Shown here: piece by piece, positions 1 to 12,547 of the stretch
Layout of the letters: every line of letters starts with the position of its first letter
How positions within the stretch are numbered: the first letter of the stretch is position 1
Assembly: GCA_035582835.1 (NCBI GenBank)
Contig: JAYKAV010002977.1
Location: forward strand, 1,933,935 to 1,997,934
Length of the DNA: 64,000 nt
Direction: 5' to 3'
Source: Phoebastria nigripes
Lineage: Eukaryota > Chordata > Aves > Procellariiformes > Diomedeidae
The notes under the pieces: model-generated
Database searches by the model: none
What the model saw: the letters and a program-made list of their open reading frames with translations, nothing else
What the model was told of the DNA's origin: nothing
Made by a program: the position numbers and the translations under genes

Positions 1-183
1 AGGGCAGCCAACTAGTTTAATGATTCCTTTTTGTTTGTTTAGCTGATTTTCTTGAGAGTTTGTCCTTCAGTCTCTGCTCAAACACACAGTTCTGTTGAGC
101 CACTGCCTTATTATACTCCTTGTTTCTTGCCATATAGTTAAAATTAGCATTTTGACTAACTAAACAACAACTTTTGAACATCT

Positions 184-195
184 GGGGGGGGGGGG
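184..195 (+). repeat. G12 homopolymer
   Basis: Twelve consecutive G followed by an A run. Homopolymers of this length vary by slippage and are error-prone in assembly, so the exact length is uncertain. Confidence 0.85.
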
Positions 196-300
196 AAAAA
201 GCAAGCTTTTATCAGTTATTTTCATTCCATCATAGTGACCTTGTGTTGTCCTTGTTTTTCAGTCTCTTTTGCTACCTTTGAAAGTCTTAGCCAAAGATTT

Positions 301-335
301 GGAGCTAAATTCAGCCCTGGTGTAAAACAGCACTG
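301..335 (+). repeat. Ancient palindromic-repeat scrap
   Basis: The phrase GCTAAATTCAGCCCTGGTGT resembles one arm of a very common old sauropsid repeat type. Its copies carry the phrases 'aaattc-gccc', 'ggtgtaaa' and 'ccattgaagtcaatgg'. Only one arm is visible. The call rests on remembered family resemblance and on similar scraps elsewhere in the window (for example 28048-28100), not on a database match. Confidence 0.4.
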
Positions 336-1270
336 TTTTTCTAAAGCTTTTACTGTGTTCTGCTTTGATCCTGGAAGACTCACTTTTAAAAGGTGGGTAT
401 GACACAGTTTTTCCTCTGTAAGGAGCTGATTTTTTTCTCCCCTGATGCTTATCATAGCAGCAAGGCAAGCACAAAATTGCCCTGGGAAGACATTTCAGTA
501 ATCAAAAATCTTTCTTTTGTAAAATTATCACAACTAATATTTTACTTGACTTTAGCTTCCAGAAAAGTCAGTGGGAGGAAACTTGCTTTGTAGTTTGGAC
601 CATTCTCTCAGAATATAGAGGAATTCTAGTATTAAACACACTGGACTGATAATGAACTCATGCAAGATGTCTGCATAATATCCTCAACTCTTCTCAAGAG
701 ACGAAGTAGTAGTATTTCGAAAAGTGCCAGAAGTTTGCCCAAAGTGGTATTTCAGAACTGACCACCCCAACAGAAATAACAAAAAAAATTCAGTTCCATT
801 GAGTTAAGCTGGTCCTTTCTTGTTACTGTAACTTGTTAAACAGGTGCTACATCCTAAGGCAGATGAGGATAGTATCTCTGTCTTCCATACAAATAAGTTT
901 TGACCTGAGTATAGATGCAAAAATCCTGTTGAGTTCCCAGAGGGATTCCATGAGAAACAGTGACTGGCTACAAATCACAGCTTTTAAGATGCTGGAAGAG
1001 AGTTGGTGGTAGAAGAGGCTGCATGAATGTAAGAATTATTAATATACGTTTATATCTCATGTCACTGGAAAATGTTTAACCCTTTGTCTCAGAAAGTTAG
1101 CATGAAGGTAGTTTATGATATTAATTGCTCCGCTTGTTAATTGGATTACCTCCAAATCTGCATGTCATTCAGCAAAGACAGCCAGAAGTGGAATGACAAA
1201 TCAATTTTTGAGTAGAAAGGTATTTGGCAGGACTGCTTTCAGTCAAAATATCCCTTTAATGAAATGCCAT

Positions 1271-1300
1271 GGGGCGTAGTTGGTTAAGAGAACAAAGTCA
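1271..1300 (+). repeat. Possible MIR/CORE-SINE head
   Basis: GCGTAGTTGGTTAAGAGAAC is close to the tRNA-derived head of MIR-type SINEs (GCATAGTGGTTAAGAGCACG), including the pol III A-box region. No B box or core follows, so this would be a 5' fragment only. Chance similarity is possible. Confidence 0.3.
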
Positions 1301-4300
1301 GGTTTGTGGCAGGGCTGTCAGTAATTTGAGAGGCTGCGCATCTCTGGAGCAGAATCTTGCGGAAAGGGTAATTGCAGCAAGTGTCAATCTTAAATATCAA
1401 AAAAAGACATTGTGACCAAATGCCAGTATCATGTTCTGTGAGGTATCACAGTTCAAGAAATAGCCCTGAAGCATTATGGTGTGTCAGTTATCTGGACCCT
1501 TTGATTGGGAAGTGCTAAAATTCCCAAGAGTTCCAAAAGATGTTGCCAAGAGTTCAACTTGTAATACTATTTGATAAAGATCTAGTAAAGATGGGGACCT
1601 TGCCAAACCAAAGACTGTTGGCATTTCTGCGTTATGGATTATATTGCCAATAGTGAAATAGTGACGTCGTAAAGAAGCATAGCAAAAACCTCAGAGCTTG
1701 AATTAGTCATTTTTTTTCTGTCTAACATCATGAAATGACACATTCCTGAACAAAGTGGGGTACATTGCATAAATTAATGATGTCTTATGGGAATTGGCTT
1801 CTGCTACTGACAGTGATTAATGGAAACTTTTAACTTTGCTTGTGTGAAATGTTTTCAGGCTTATAGAGAGAGCGATACAACTAACTATCACACTAACAGG
1901 CTTCAGTATTCTTTGCACTCTACAATAGCTATTCTTTATCAGAGTAATCTTTCAGCATTTCTGGGATTACCTGGTTTAGCAGTACCAAATTTTGGGGTCC
2001 TCCAAGGTGTGGAAAAAATATGGGGAAAGAATCAAATGGCTGGAAAATATTTGTAATACCCATACACTTATTGATACTAAATTTTATTTTCTACTTTAAA
2101 GTGAGAAATGTACCATGTATAATTTAGTTAGCATACATAGAAAACACTGATGGTATATTTATGAAATAAGTATAAATTCTTAACCTCTGAATAATGAAAA
2201 TATGCCTACAGTTAAAGATGAAGCTGCATTACATATTAAAGTTCTAAGTGTACTTTTTTGCCTGTTAACGTATCTTCAGAGTAGGAAGAAAGTAAAGTGC
2301 TGAAGATAGAAAGCATTAATATTGTTGACAAGTAAACAAAAAGGAAGATTATATCCACACAGCTCAGAAAATTGTAGTGAAAGCAGCCCTAAAGTTACAG
2401 TGCAGATACAGTAGAAATGCATGTTTTCTACAGGGAAAGCTTAGAAAATGAGCATGACCTTTTAATGTGCAATCACTATGTTTTTAATAGTGGCACAGTG
2501 TTAAGGTCCACTACTAAATTTGTTATAAAGGATGAAGGTTCACCATACGTAGGAATTTGTCTTGTCTGATACAGTAAGTGTTGAAATAAACATTTCTGTC
2601 AAAGGAACTTAATCAGTCACAGAGAGCATTTTAAAGATGAAGTGTAGCAGAAGTAATATAATTTTGAATATTTCTCTAAACATTCTTTCCATATTCATTA
2701 TGAGAGAAAATGTTTTAATAAAGTGTTTAGTTTCTTTTTTACCCCAGTTTTTTTCATGGATTTTGGGGGAGAGGGGAGGATTATTTTTGGTTTTGTTTCT
2801 TAGGTTTCTGGGGTTTTTATAGGTCACTACATCTGTAAACTGGTTACAGACAAGTGATGGCACTTATTCAGCGGATTTTTACAGACAAACCCACACTATA
2901 CCAAAGAAAAAAAATCCCAATCCCCTCCAGCTATGTTTTATTTTGCAAAAGGCAAGTTAAAAGTATTACTCCTACACTTAGATAATGTTAATTCTCAGTC
3001 CAGACAACAGGCACTGTCTGTACAGATATCAAAGGAAGTGTTTACTTAAATTGGAAATTAATTTGCATTTTTATTCTAAAAGGGGGTGATTTTAATAATA
3101 GATGGATATTAAAATAAATATTTTATTTATCAGAATTCTGTTGACCTGTGAATTATTCTAGCTACATGGACTGATGTAAAGGGAAGATAGTGCCATTCTG
3201 TGTCTTTGACATTATCAAGATAGACAAGTGTGGAATCTGTGGAGCTTCAAAAATTGGTTGTTCTGTAGCCAAAATCTCATCTCCTTTTTCTTAGAGGATG
3301 AATATTTGCATAAAAAATTTATTTTAGCATCCACATATTAATTCGATTTTCAACTACAAATTAGATAAAACAAACCACATCTCCAGTAGATTGAATTCCC
3401 TGCATTCACACGTGCTGTCATCTCCAGCTCAGTGGTGGAGGAGAAAAATTCCTTGGAACTTATTTGGAAGTAAAACAATTATGGTTTATAGTTACTTATG
3501 AGAGGAGCTGAATTGGTAAAGAGAAACTTTGTTCTCAGATGCCAAACGGCATTTTTCTGCTGGAAAAAAGCCAAAACAAAAGGCTCCCAACCAAAATCTT
3601 CTGTTAACAAAAATCTATTCCCCACCCAGTCCCTCTCTGCAAAAACAAAACCCCACAATCTGTTCTTACTGTGATGCCACTGAAGAAGCAGCATGATTGC
3701 TAAATTCTGTAACCAACAAGTGAACTTTAAAAAAAACTTTGTGGGTACATAAGAGATCTGACAGAACTGGGGAATATGCCAAAAGTTTGAATAGACTCTA
3801 AAGGCCTCAGAAGAACTTTTTGGATTCTACCACCATGAGATTAGGATTTTCCTGATGAAAATGTTTCATTTTATCAGACCTATGTCAGACTTTAGGATTA
3901 AAAAAAAAAACCAGCACACAACTTGAAAATGAGGATATGGGGTTTTTGGCCATGTGGATTATGTTTGAACATGGGGATTATGGTACATAGGCAGTTTCCA
4001 GACTTTCCTACTTTTGATGCCGTTTTAGACTTTTACCCTATTTTTTCTTCTTTCTTTTCCAACTACATTTTCATCCTGTGGGTGACCCCATTTGTAAGTT
4101 CTGTGGCCCCATTTGAGTTGTGATGCCTAATTTCAGAATTACTGTACTAGGTGTTTGAATTTTTTTTTTTTAATGTTGGCATACCTGAGCAAACTGCAAA
4201 TGTTTAAAAAGCAGATTAAGTAATTAAAGCCCAACTTATTGGACGTTTAGAAAATTGTTATCACTTGTAGATGGTACCAGGTGGGGGAAAAAAAAGCAAA

Positions 4301-6681
4301 TTATTGGGCAAGAAAGGGCTTGTCAGGGAGAGTAATGAGTTAGGAGATGCATAAACACAAGGCAAGTGATGAAAACAGTGACTGGTAAGAGTCTTGGCAA
4401 GAAACAAGCAATACATCGCAGAAAATGTTTCACACGGTGGGATGGACTGATTGCTCAAGTTTCTATGACTATGTGACCTGTCACCCTGGGTATCCTCCAA
4501 ACCCAGGAAGGACACAGAAAATAGAGAGAATAAAGAATTTTCTTTTGCTTGCTTCATATGCATTTTAAAAGGAACAGATTTTTTTTAGATAATATTTAAA
4601 TATTAAGTGAATGTTATTTGATAATCATTTGTCACTTCATCTGAAGAATTAAAAATGCTTCATGCTTGAGCTGTTGGTGTGTCATCACTTTTTCAAATGA
4701 TATCAAGTATAAATAAATTCTATTACTTACAATAAGATGCAGTTTTTGTTTTGCTGCAAAAGATTAAAATGAAAATTAAAGTGATGTTGCTTGAAGACTA
4801 AAAATGTGGGGTTCATCTTATTCTAGAGCAGGCACTAGAGGCTTTAACACAGAAAGTGATAGTGAAGCAGAGCGATGGGTGTTAATGCTCCCTTGTGTCT
4901 GTCTGAGAGCGCTCTAATATAAGAGCACATCCCCTTTTTTTCTAATTCAAAAGTTTGTCATTTAAATATCACATAATAAGCACCAGCTTTTCAATATCAC
5001 TCATCCTACTTACCTAGCACACAGCTGTTTTGAAAAATCTGCGTGTAAGAGTCATACTAAAAGATCTGGAAATCTGAGCCTTATTGTAGACTCAGGATGG
5101 TAAAGAAATTCAATATTTACCTGGTATAAAAATATATACAATAATTTTTTTTTCTTTTGAAGGCAATATTAGTTAATTCAAGAAATATTCTTAACTTTGG
5201 GGTAATGTTTTCCTGGTAGTGGTATACTTCAGCTCATCATTTCGCCTTGCTAGAGCTGGAGCAGTGGTTGTGTTGTAAGGAGGAGTAACTTCTTGTGCTG
5301 CTCGATTTTTTTTCATTTATTGGTCTCCACCTCAACTTTCTGAACTTGGAGTATTAGTACTGTCAGTTTTGTGCCTCTCAAACGTTTTCAACCAGGTTGA
5401 AGCTGACTCTGAATCTCACCATCTTCTTGTTGATTTAAGAGAAATTACATCATCTATTGTCCAGTAAATGATTGAGCTGCAATTGTTCTCGAGGCAAAAT
5501 AATCCAAGGGATTGACTGTTGTATAGAAATCATAGTCACAGCATACTGGCAAATATATTTCTCCTGGAATGAGCTATTTTAAAAAGTATCTTGCTAACAT
5601 CAAAACATTCAAAGCAATTAAAAGTTTTGTATCTTGCTTTCCCTAAGACCCAGGTGGTTGCAATAGGTTAAATTTCTTCAGGTTAGCAGTGTTTCTTTGT
5701 GAGCCTGGGGAGTCTTGTGTATGGTACTTGTTAGCAGATGTTCTTGGGGTAAGCAAAAGAAGTGAGGGAATGGAAAGCAAGCAAGGAGGTGCATCTAAGG
5801 TGTGATGATTTTTGTGTAGTAGCATTAGCATGTTGAAGACATCTGGTCTGTCCATCAGCCTCAAAGGAGGCAACTGTGTTTACGTCATTCCTAGCTGCTG
5901 TTTATCCATATTCTTCTTGAAGCCCTGTTGCAGTGGAGGCTCCACAACACCCAGACAATCTGGGTCAGTACTTTGCTGGTCTCACCAGCAGGGTTTGTTC
6001 CCTAAGGTTTAACCTGGCTCTTTCCTTACTGCTGCTGCCGTTACTACCTGGTCTCTCTGACCTGGCATGGCAAACAGACTGTCCTTTCGTGGTCTGCAGC
6101 AACTTCAAATGCATTTGAAGGCGATCTTCTGTATCCATGTCCTCTCTTGAAAAGCAACCTCAGTTCTACCTCCCCACATGTTTTCCAGACCTCTGATTAT
6201 ATTATATGACTCTGAAATCAATAATCATCACCTTCTTGTGTTCATGCATTGAATTTCAGGGCTAAGGAAAACCATACACTCATTTTTGCTTTCTTGTCCA
6301 GGGTGATGCAGTCTCCTGGAATGTTGTTTTTGGAAACCACAGCTACTGCAGAGTTGTGTAATAGAGCTGAGTGACAAATGATCTGTGGGGAAAAGCAATG
6401 GAAGAATGTCCCGTCGGTGTATCCCTGAGAAAATCCTCTTTTATGCATGGGCAGCTGCAGTGTCTTCCCTCCTGCTTTTCGGTTTGCAAGCAGCAGAACA
6501 ATAGAAGTCTGTCAGTGGCTCTAAGCACAGTAGCTCAGATACTTTGATAAGCGTGTATCTGCCTTGGCTAAGTAACAGCTACATCCTTAGCATTAAAATC
6601 CTAGTGACATGGACAGGAGGCGACTTCAGCGGCAGCAGAGTAGAGGGATGAGGCCCTAACGCTGCAGTTACAATTATGGAG
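1301..6681. other. Non-coding stretch, no gene seen
   Basis: About 5.4 kb of AT-rich DNA. The minus-strand 100-codon frame at 4261-4563 and all smaller frames lack domain motifs and start or splice context. A T/G-rich run at 2740-2825 encodes only a leucine/phenylalanine-rich nonsense peptide. A GAGCGCTC palindrome at about 4907 is too short to interpret. Nothing else supportable was seen. Confidence 0.7.
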
Positions 6682-6800
6682 CTGTTGTATTATAGCTGCA
6701 ATGGGGCACTCCAGCTGAGCCCTCTCCAGGCCCTGTGCAAGCACAGGATGGTGAACAGCCTGCCCTGAAGGACTTATGATCTAAGGAGGGGGCGACAGAC
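6682..6800 (+). repeat. Ancient interspersed repeat, family unassigned
   Basis: The stretch contains 'ccctgtgcaagcacagga', 'cctgccctgaaggactta' and 'tgatctaagg' in order. These are decayed versions of a widespread old amniote repeat (typically 'gtgcaaacaca', 'gtccctgccctgaagagctta', 'aatctaag'). The copy at 26935-27050 shares the same order of phrases. I infer an old SINE or DNA-transposon relic and do not name the family. Confidence 0.5.
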
Positions 6801-8800
6801 TACAGTGTAGAGGAGAAAGGGAAGAAGAGTGAAGCTGAAGTTGTGCGCCTTGTCCTGGTTGTTGAGGAAGCAGACAAGAAAGTTAACTGCTCTTTGCAAC
6901 CCCTTAGCTGCTGTGTAGTGTCCTGCTTGGATCACTAGCCTCCCTATGCATGTGATTGCTCCCAGATCCACTTCTGCCTGTGTGAAACTGTTAATAAAAA
7001 TGTTTTTAGTTGATAGTTTTCTCTAAACCAGACTCTTTTACTGAAGTCAGGCACAGAGGAACTGTGAGAGAGGAGCTGAGTGCTGGTTCCCAGGGCTGCA
7101 GGCTGGCCACAGCACCAAAATGGCTCTTCTGAATGAGCTAATCTGACCCACCGAAGTGGAGAGCAAAGCCCAGCTTGCCTGTCCCAGTGCTCTTCTACTG
7201 ATTGCTATTACATTAACGTGAGGGCAGAACTCTTTCCTGTACATAAAAAAANCAAAAAAAACAAAAAAACAACCTTCCGCCTACATGCCTCTCTCCTATT
7301 TAATTTCTTTCTATAAAAACCTCTGCAGTAAAATGAATGCTGCAGATGTCTACTCTTCTGCAAAAAGATTATGCTTTGAAGCCACACAGTAGCCTCACTT
7401 TTCATGGCTTTAATAATGTGGACTAAGCTTTGGGAATTGTATTTAAAAAATACTCCAAATAGAAAAGGACCATTCAATTGCTAAGCACACCCATATTTTT
7501 AATAGCTAACATATGTGTGTGTACACGCATACAGAGAGTTCTTTTCAATTCTTCTTTTTCCTGGGTGTGAGTGCAGGCTGATTTTTTTTTTCCAGTTTGA
7601 AATAACCAGAACAAGATTTTCTCTTTTGATATATGCAAGAAGTTTTCAGTGGTGAGCTTCCCTGGTTGCTCACTGTGGGGATCTCCTGGCGGTTGGAAGT
7701 GCACAGCTTTTGCTGGGAGTTGAGCCATGGGCTAGGCAGCCAAGGCTGCCTGGTGCAGCCTCTTATCAGGGATGAGGTGTTATGAGCAGCAGTGTAGTGC
7801 CACCAACATTATCTTCACAAATCCTACACATTTGTAGATTTTTTTCCAAGTAATTTTTTTCACAGGATTTCATCCTTAGAAGGTAAAAACCTGATATTTT
7901 CAAGCAGCATTTGGAAAGCAAACACTTTCCAAGCAAATGATAGCGATGGATCAGTGACTTGAATTGGAAAATCTTCCCAATGCTTGGACTCAACTTGCAG
8001 GGTTTCTCTAACTTCTAATTATCTGTATTTGACAAGTGTGTTTTCTTACTGCGGTCCTGAGGGTCCTGTGCAGTGCTTTATTTTGCTCTTATAGAAGTTG
8101 TTTTTTTCACACTGTCGAGACAATGAACTTCAGAGGCGGATGAAGTCATCTCAAGTCGGCTACTGTATCCTTTCTGAAGGCACTTTGCGGTCCCTGAGGT
8201 TGGAAGCAGCCCAGGAGAGCTGGATAACCAGGGTCTGCTAAAGTGAACTGCAAGAATTTTTTTGATCCAAATTTGGAGAAAGAAAAAACAAAACACAAAT
8301 CCTAAATTGAAAAATTTACAGTTGAAAAGTGAACTTAAAAGTTTGGTTTCCAGTGGGATAAAATGCAAAAAAATTTCTGTGGGATTCTTCTCTTAACCGA
8401 GAATCCAGTTACATATATCTGCGTGCTTCAGGAGTGGTGGTGTTCTCTCTACTTGTCCTTGCTAGGAGCCAGAGGAGAGAGATTCAGTCAGTTCATAACT
8501 GCTTGATGCAAACATGTCCTATGTAAAAGAAAAATAAATGTAATAAACTCACGGCCAATGCAATTTATCTTCAAATCAGTCCATTTATATGAAATGGAGG
8601 AAAGCCAAGTTTTTTTCATGCTGTAGTGTCTTTGGAATTCTGTAGCAATTCACCTACTTTTCATACAGAATAGATGAAGTGAAAATTAAATCAAAATAAT
8701 TTTCTTATGTATTGGTTTTATTTCTATTTCTGAGGCAATGTTTTAATGCCCAATAAAATAGTTTTGCCTGAATGCCAACTTAGTATCTACAGGTGCTCTG
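6801..8800. other. Non-coding stretch, no gene seen
   Basis: Two kilobases of mixed-composition DNA with one ambiguous base at 7252 inside an A-rich run. Open frames of up to 96 codons (minus strand, 8078-8368) are lysine/phenylalanine-rich, without recognisable motifs. No repeat or RNA gene was recognised. Confidence 0.65.
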
Positions 8801-8846
8801 TTGTTTTGGGTTTGGGGTGGTTTCCCCCCTTCTCCCCCCCGCCTTG
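8801..8846. repeat. G/T to C/T low-complexity block
   Basis: A run built from GTTTTGGG, GGTTTGGGG and GGTTT flows into C6 and C8 runs separated by TTCT. It is pure low-complexity sequence of the G/T type seen again at 14511-14632, and in complement at 46460-46538. Confidence 0.75.
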
Positions 8847-8994
8847 TTGATAGTGCCTCTGTAGATAAGTTTCTGCCTTTTATTTGTGCATTTTTTTTTT
8901 TTAACCTGACTTAGGCAGGAGGCTAGATGGCCCTAAAATGTGAATCCTAAACTGTGAAGCTTTAATATATTAAAGATAGATTACACTATCTCAT

Positions 8995-9043
8995 GGGGGG
9001 GGCAGGGGGCGAAAAAGAAGAAAAAAAAAAAGAAGGAAAAAAG
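8995..9043 (+). repeat. Polypurine tract (G8, G5, A/G)
   Basis: G8, then CAGGGGG, then a run of A and G with only two interrupting C residues. Long one-strand purine runs can form triplex DNA or slip during replication. No function is implied here. Confidence 0.75.
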
Positions 9044-9276
9044 TTTATTCTTTCTACCAAACTGAAAAATCCACCAAGCTGAGGGCATTTGAAAGCTTTG
9101 GAGACATGATCTTTACATATTTACATTTTCTCCATTTGGTGATGTATTGTACTGTTCTGCTATGAACAGTTAACAGAATCACATNGTTTATTATGTTTTA
9201 TTTTTAGAGGCAATAAATTCATCAAAGGAACCACACTTGTTTAACGTAGACTGAAATTAATCCAGGAAAACACTGA

Positions 9277-9310
9277 TGAATAGTATCAGCGAATAATAGT
9301 ATCAATGAAT
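9277..9310 (+). repeat. Short imperfect tandem duplication
   Basis: The unit GAATAGTATCA recurs as GAATAATAGTATCA, followed by a third GAAT, giving about two copies of a 16-17 bp unit. A local slippage duplication is the simplest explanation. Confidence 0.6.
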
Positions 9311-10162
9311 GTTTTAAACCATTTGTGATATTTTAGTATTTTTTAGAATCCAGTGCTCTGCAAGTATTCAATATTATGTTGACTAAGATTGGAGAATGTA
9401 GTCCCACATGGCAATGTAGCTAGCTAAAACCATACAGCAGTGCTATATTCCACAAGTGGAAGATAGCATTAATAGTTCCATAGGTTTTTCAATAACATTC
9501 TATGATTTTTTATCAAATGTATGTTGCATAAACTTTCACCATTTTTACCTGCAGTGAACATTTCTGGAGAGACCAAAGAAATCTGAAAAGTAAATGAAGC
9601 TCTAATATTTGAATAAAGATAATTACATCTAATTGATTAACTGTGTGGGGTATATGACATATAGTGGCAGAGTTTTCTGTTTTATCAGAATTTTTACATA
9701 GTGTGTCGTTTATCCATAGAAAGCTGGCTGTGTTACTGATAGTTCTGCTGGTAAGTCCATTTTAACAGTGGAGGACTAAAGGGTGACCTGATAGCTTTTT
9801 AGAAACATTTATTTATGTAAGTCATCATTTTACCTCTACAAAGCCAAATGATCTGAAGTGCTTTTACAATGCACTCTCCAAGTTTGGGAGAGTTATTAAA
9901 GGCAGTCAGAAGCTGCATTTGGAGAAATTGTTTTCAGTGGGCTCTAAAAACTTAGATGGGAAGCAGTTAGCATTTGCATGCACCGTGTTATTGCCTCCAT
10001 TTGAAAGAGATTAACTTGTTTGTAAGGGAGCTGCTGTGCTCGGTTCTGCCGAGTTGAGTTCTAGGTAACCCAGGGAGACTTCCCAGAAAGTTGAGAGTGT
10101 GTTTCTTTGTTCCAGGGTATTACGAAAGGGAATCAGCAAGGGCCTCTGGCTAAAAAGTGTAA

Positions 10163-10196
10163 GCTGACCTGCAGTATGCAAGTGCAGGAGGTCAGC
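10163..10196. repeat. Hairpin with AGGTCA-type half sites
   Basis: GCTGACCTGCA and TGCAGGAGGTCAGC pair with a three-base bulge around the loop GTATGCAAG. The arms carry TGACCT and AGGTCA, the nuclear-receptor half site in everted orientation with an 18-base spacer. That spacing is far wider than known everted elements, so a receptor site is unlikely. Confidence 0.4.
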
Positions 10197-12492
10197 CATT
10201 TGATGTGGGATATATCTTCGGGCCATTCGAATAGCTTCATAGCTGGGTCTCAAAATATGACTTCCTGCAGTTGTGACCCATGGACCTTTCAAGTACAGTG
10301 GAAGTCTTGATAGATCAGTCATGCAGTTTCCAGGACTCTCAAACATCATTTGCTTCTCAGCTGGTTTTCTGCTGGTTGAAACATTAAGACAATCATCCAA
10401 CATTTTTCTTCTCTTGTGAAGTAAAGTGCATTTTATTAAAATATATATGTTGTAAAAATCTAATAAAGCAGCTCAAACTTTTTCAAGGCTAGACAATACT
10501 TTGAAAACTGGTTCCAAATCTCTGGCCTCAATATATGAATACTAATTGTATCTTATCTACCGTCGGTTATTGAAATCCCAACCAGTAGGAAAGCTAATCT
10601 GACATCTCCATTCACATACACCTTCTTTTGAGCCTCTTTACAATTCAGTCAGTGTTATCAATGATTAAATATCCCAGTCCCTACAGTTTTAACCTTTTTT
10701 TTTTTAATCCCTTAACTTTTCTTTTTGGTTGTTACTTTCAGTTAGTGAACAGCTCATTTTTGAGTAAAGACATTGTGAAATTCACTTAAAATGGCTGTTT
10801 GAAGATTTTATTAAAAAAAAAAGTCTCTATGGACAGACTCTGTCCTTCATTACAACAATAGAAATCCTCATTGTCTTCAGCAGTATCACTCCAAATTTGC
10901 AGGAAGGTTAGAATGCGAACTGAAAGATGTAAAACACATTTGAAAGAGTGAGCCATCAATTGAGAACAGCACAGGTGTTTGTTTCCACTGCAACTCNTTT
11001 TGCTCACAGCTAACATATAATTATTGAGACCATTCTTAGGTAGACGCCGGCAACCCTTGGAGAGATCAAAGCAGATGGACCCAAGTAATTGAAATTAGAA
11101 TTTGACCCTATTAGTACAATAATGGTTAAAACTGTATGTAGTTTGATTGCATTTTCCAGAGCTTGCATTTCAATGGTTTTGTGCAAGTTATTTCTAAATT
11201 GAATAGTTCTTCTCTACTTTCACTTTTTGTCTTCAGCTTTAAGTAAATTTTAAAGCGTAAGTGGAAAGCCAAATTGTCCAAGGCACTTTCCATTTTATAC
11301 TCAAATCACAGATCCAGGCCTAGGACAACAATATCAAAGTATATGCTAGTATGATTGAAAAAATTATTACTGTCCTCGGACCTTTGACCAACTGATGTTG
11401 ACTTTGCGATGAAAAATGCAACCAGCTATATATTTTCTGTTTATGTGACTTTTGTTGACTTTTTGTGCAACCTCAATTTATTGACTTATTTTCAAGCACC
11501 TCTATTTTTATAACATGGCAGTAAAGAGGAATTAAGTTGAACAGACACCTTTTTGCTGAGGCTTTACAAAGGAGCAGATACTTGACTCCTGCATAGGAAA
11601 GCAAGGTTTTCTGTTTCTTTGTGATGACTCACTGTGTATCAGATAATGGAATCCTATTAGTGCCACCACAGGAGTATTAAGAAGGTTTGAGTGTTTTAGT
11701 GGAGAGAGGAAAAAATGAGGGCAAAGAAAATTTTTTTTAAAGAAAAATCAACTTCGGAGAAATACTAGATGAGGCCTTTGTTTCGTTGATTAAAGTTAAC
11801 AGTGAAGATGAAGGCTGGCAAATGGTTGAATTTGGACTCTGTCCACTGTGTGTGTACAGTCTGCTTGGAACATGGAAGAACCCCATCGCTTACAAGCAAT
11901 TTGAAATGGGTTAACTTACAGCAGTCCTGCTAATCTATAGGGGTTTTGTTTGTTTGTTTTTTTAGTATTTTCACTTCTTAACCAGGAAGCATCTAAATCT
12001 GGGCTTCAGCCCAGTGTTTTAGGTGCCAAGCTGAAAGAGTTTGCTTTGTCTTTCATCAGATACAACCCTGCTCTCTTTCCGCAGGATTTCTCTCATATGT
12101 CTGCATGAGAATTGAGTCAGATTTTTGCCTGGGTGGTGTTCTCTCTGAGTTTATAGAAATACTTAGTATTTCTCTTCAAGTCATAACTTCTGGAGTCATG
12201 TGTTAACACGACAGTCTGAGTTTTCGTTTAATGAAAGTGGTACATTTTTCACCTTTGCAGTTTCCGAGTGGACATTAGCCTTAAAGAAGCAGTCATGAAG
12301 ACGCCACAGGACTTCTTGTTTTGTGGATCTTGTGAGTAGTAAGAAAATTTCGTGACTTTTGTTTGGCCTAGGTCATGATATTTAAATATCAAGGCGAGTG
12401 GTTCTGTATAAAACAAAATAGTAACCCAGAGTCAAAAGCCTTGGCTGGTATAAAGTGTTGTAGATCCATGTAGCCGTGGCAGCTGGGTGAAT

Positions 12493-12547
12493 AGGATCCA
12501 AATTTCGGATACTGAGAACAGGATCCAGATTTGCATTTCGGTATCTG
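12493..12547 (+). repeat. Imperfect direct duplication, about 27 bp
   Basis: AGGATCCAAATTTCGGATACTGA (12493-12515) is followed at 12520 by AGGATCCAGATTTGC and then ATTTCGGTATCTGA. The second copy has a small insertion and a few substitutions. The minus-strand reading gives the repeated tetrapeptide NLDP, but the frame has no other gene-like property. Confidence 0.6.

Larger units (their letters stand above)
1..1270. other. Non-coding stretch, no gene seen
   Basis: AT-rich DNA with frequent stops in all six frames. Only short open frames occur, none with a recognisable motif. A run of twelve G lies at 184-195 and a short ancient-repeat scrap at 301-335 (both listed separately). No splice-framed exon, promoter or RNA gene could be supported. 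Confidence 0.7.

Noticed and set aside
690..760. Possible reverse-strand MIR (TTTGCCCAAAGTGG)
   Set aside because: Only one phrase fits. The flanking core and tRNA parts are absent.
1271..1345. A tRNA gene suggested by GGGGCGTAGTTGGTTAAGAG
   Set aside because: There is no anticodon arm, B box or acceptor-stem complement downstream. A SINE head fragment is the better, still weak, explanation.
10011..10403. 130-codon minus-strand open frame
   Set aside because: No domain, signal peptide or conserved motif could be recognised. Its length is not exceptional for a 64-kb window.
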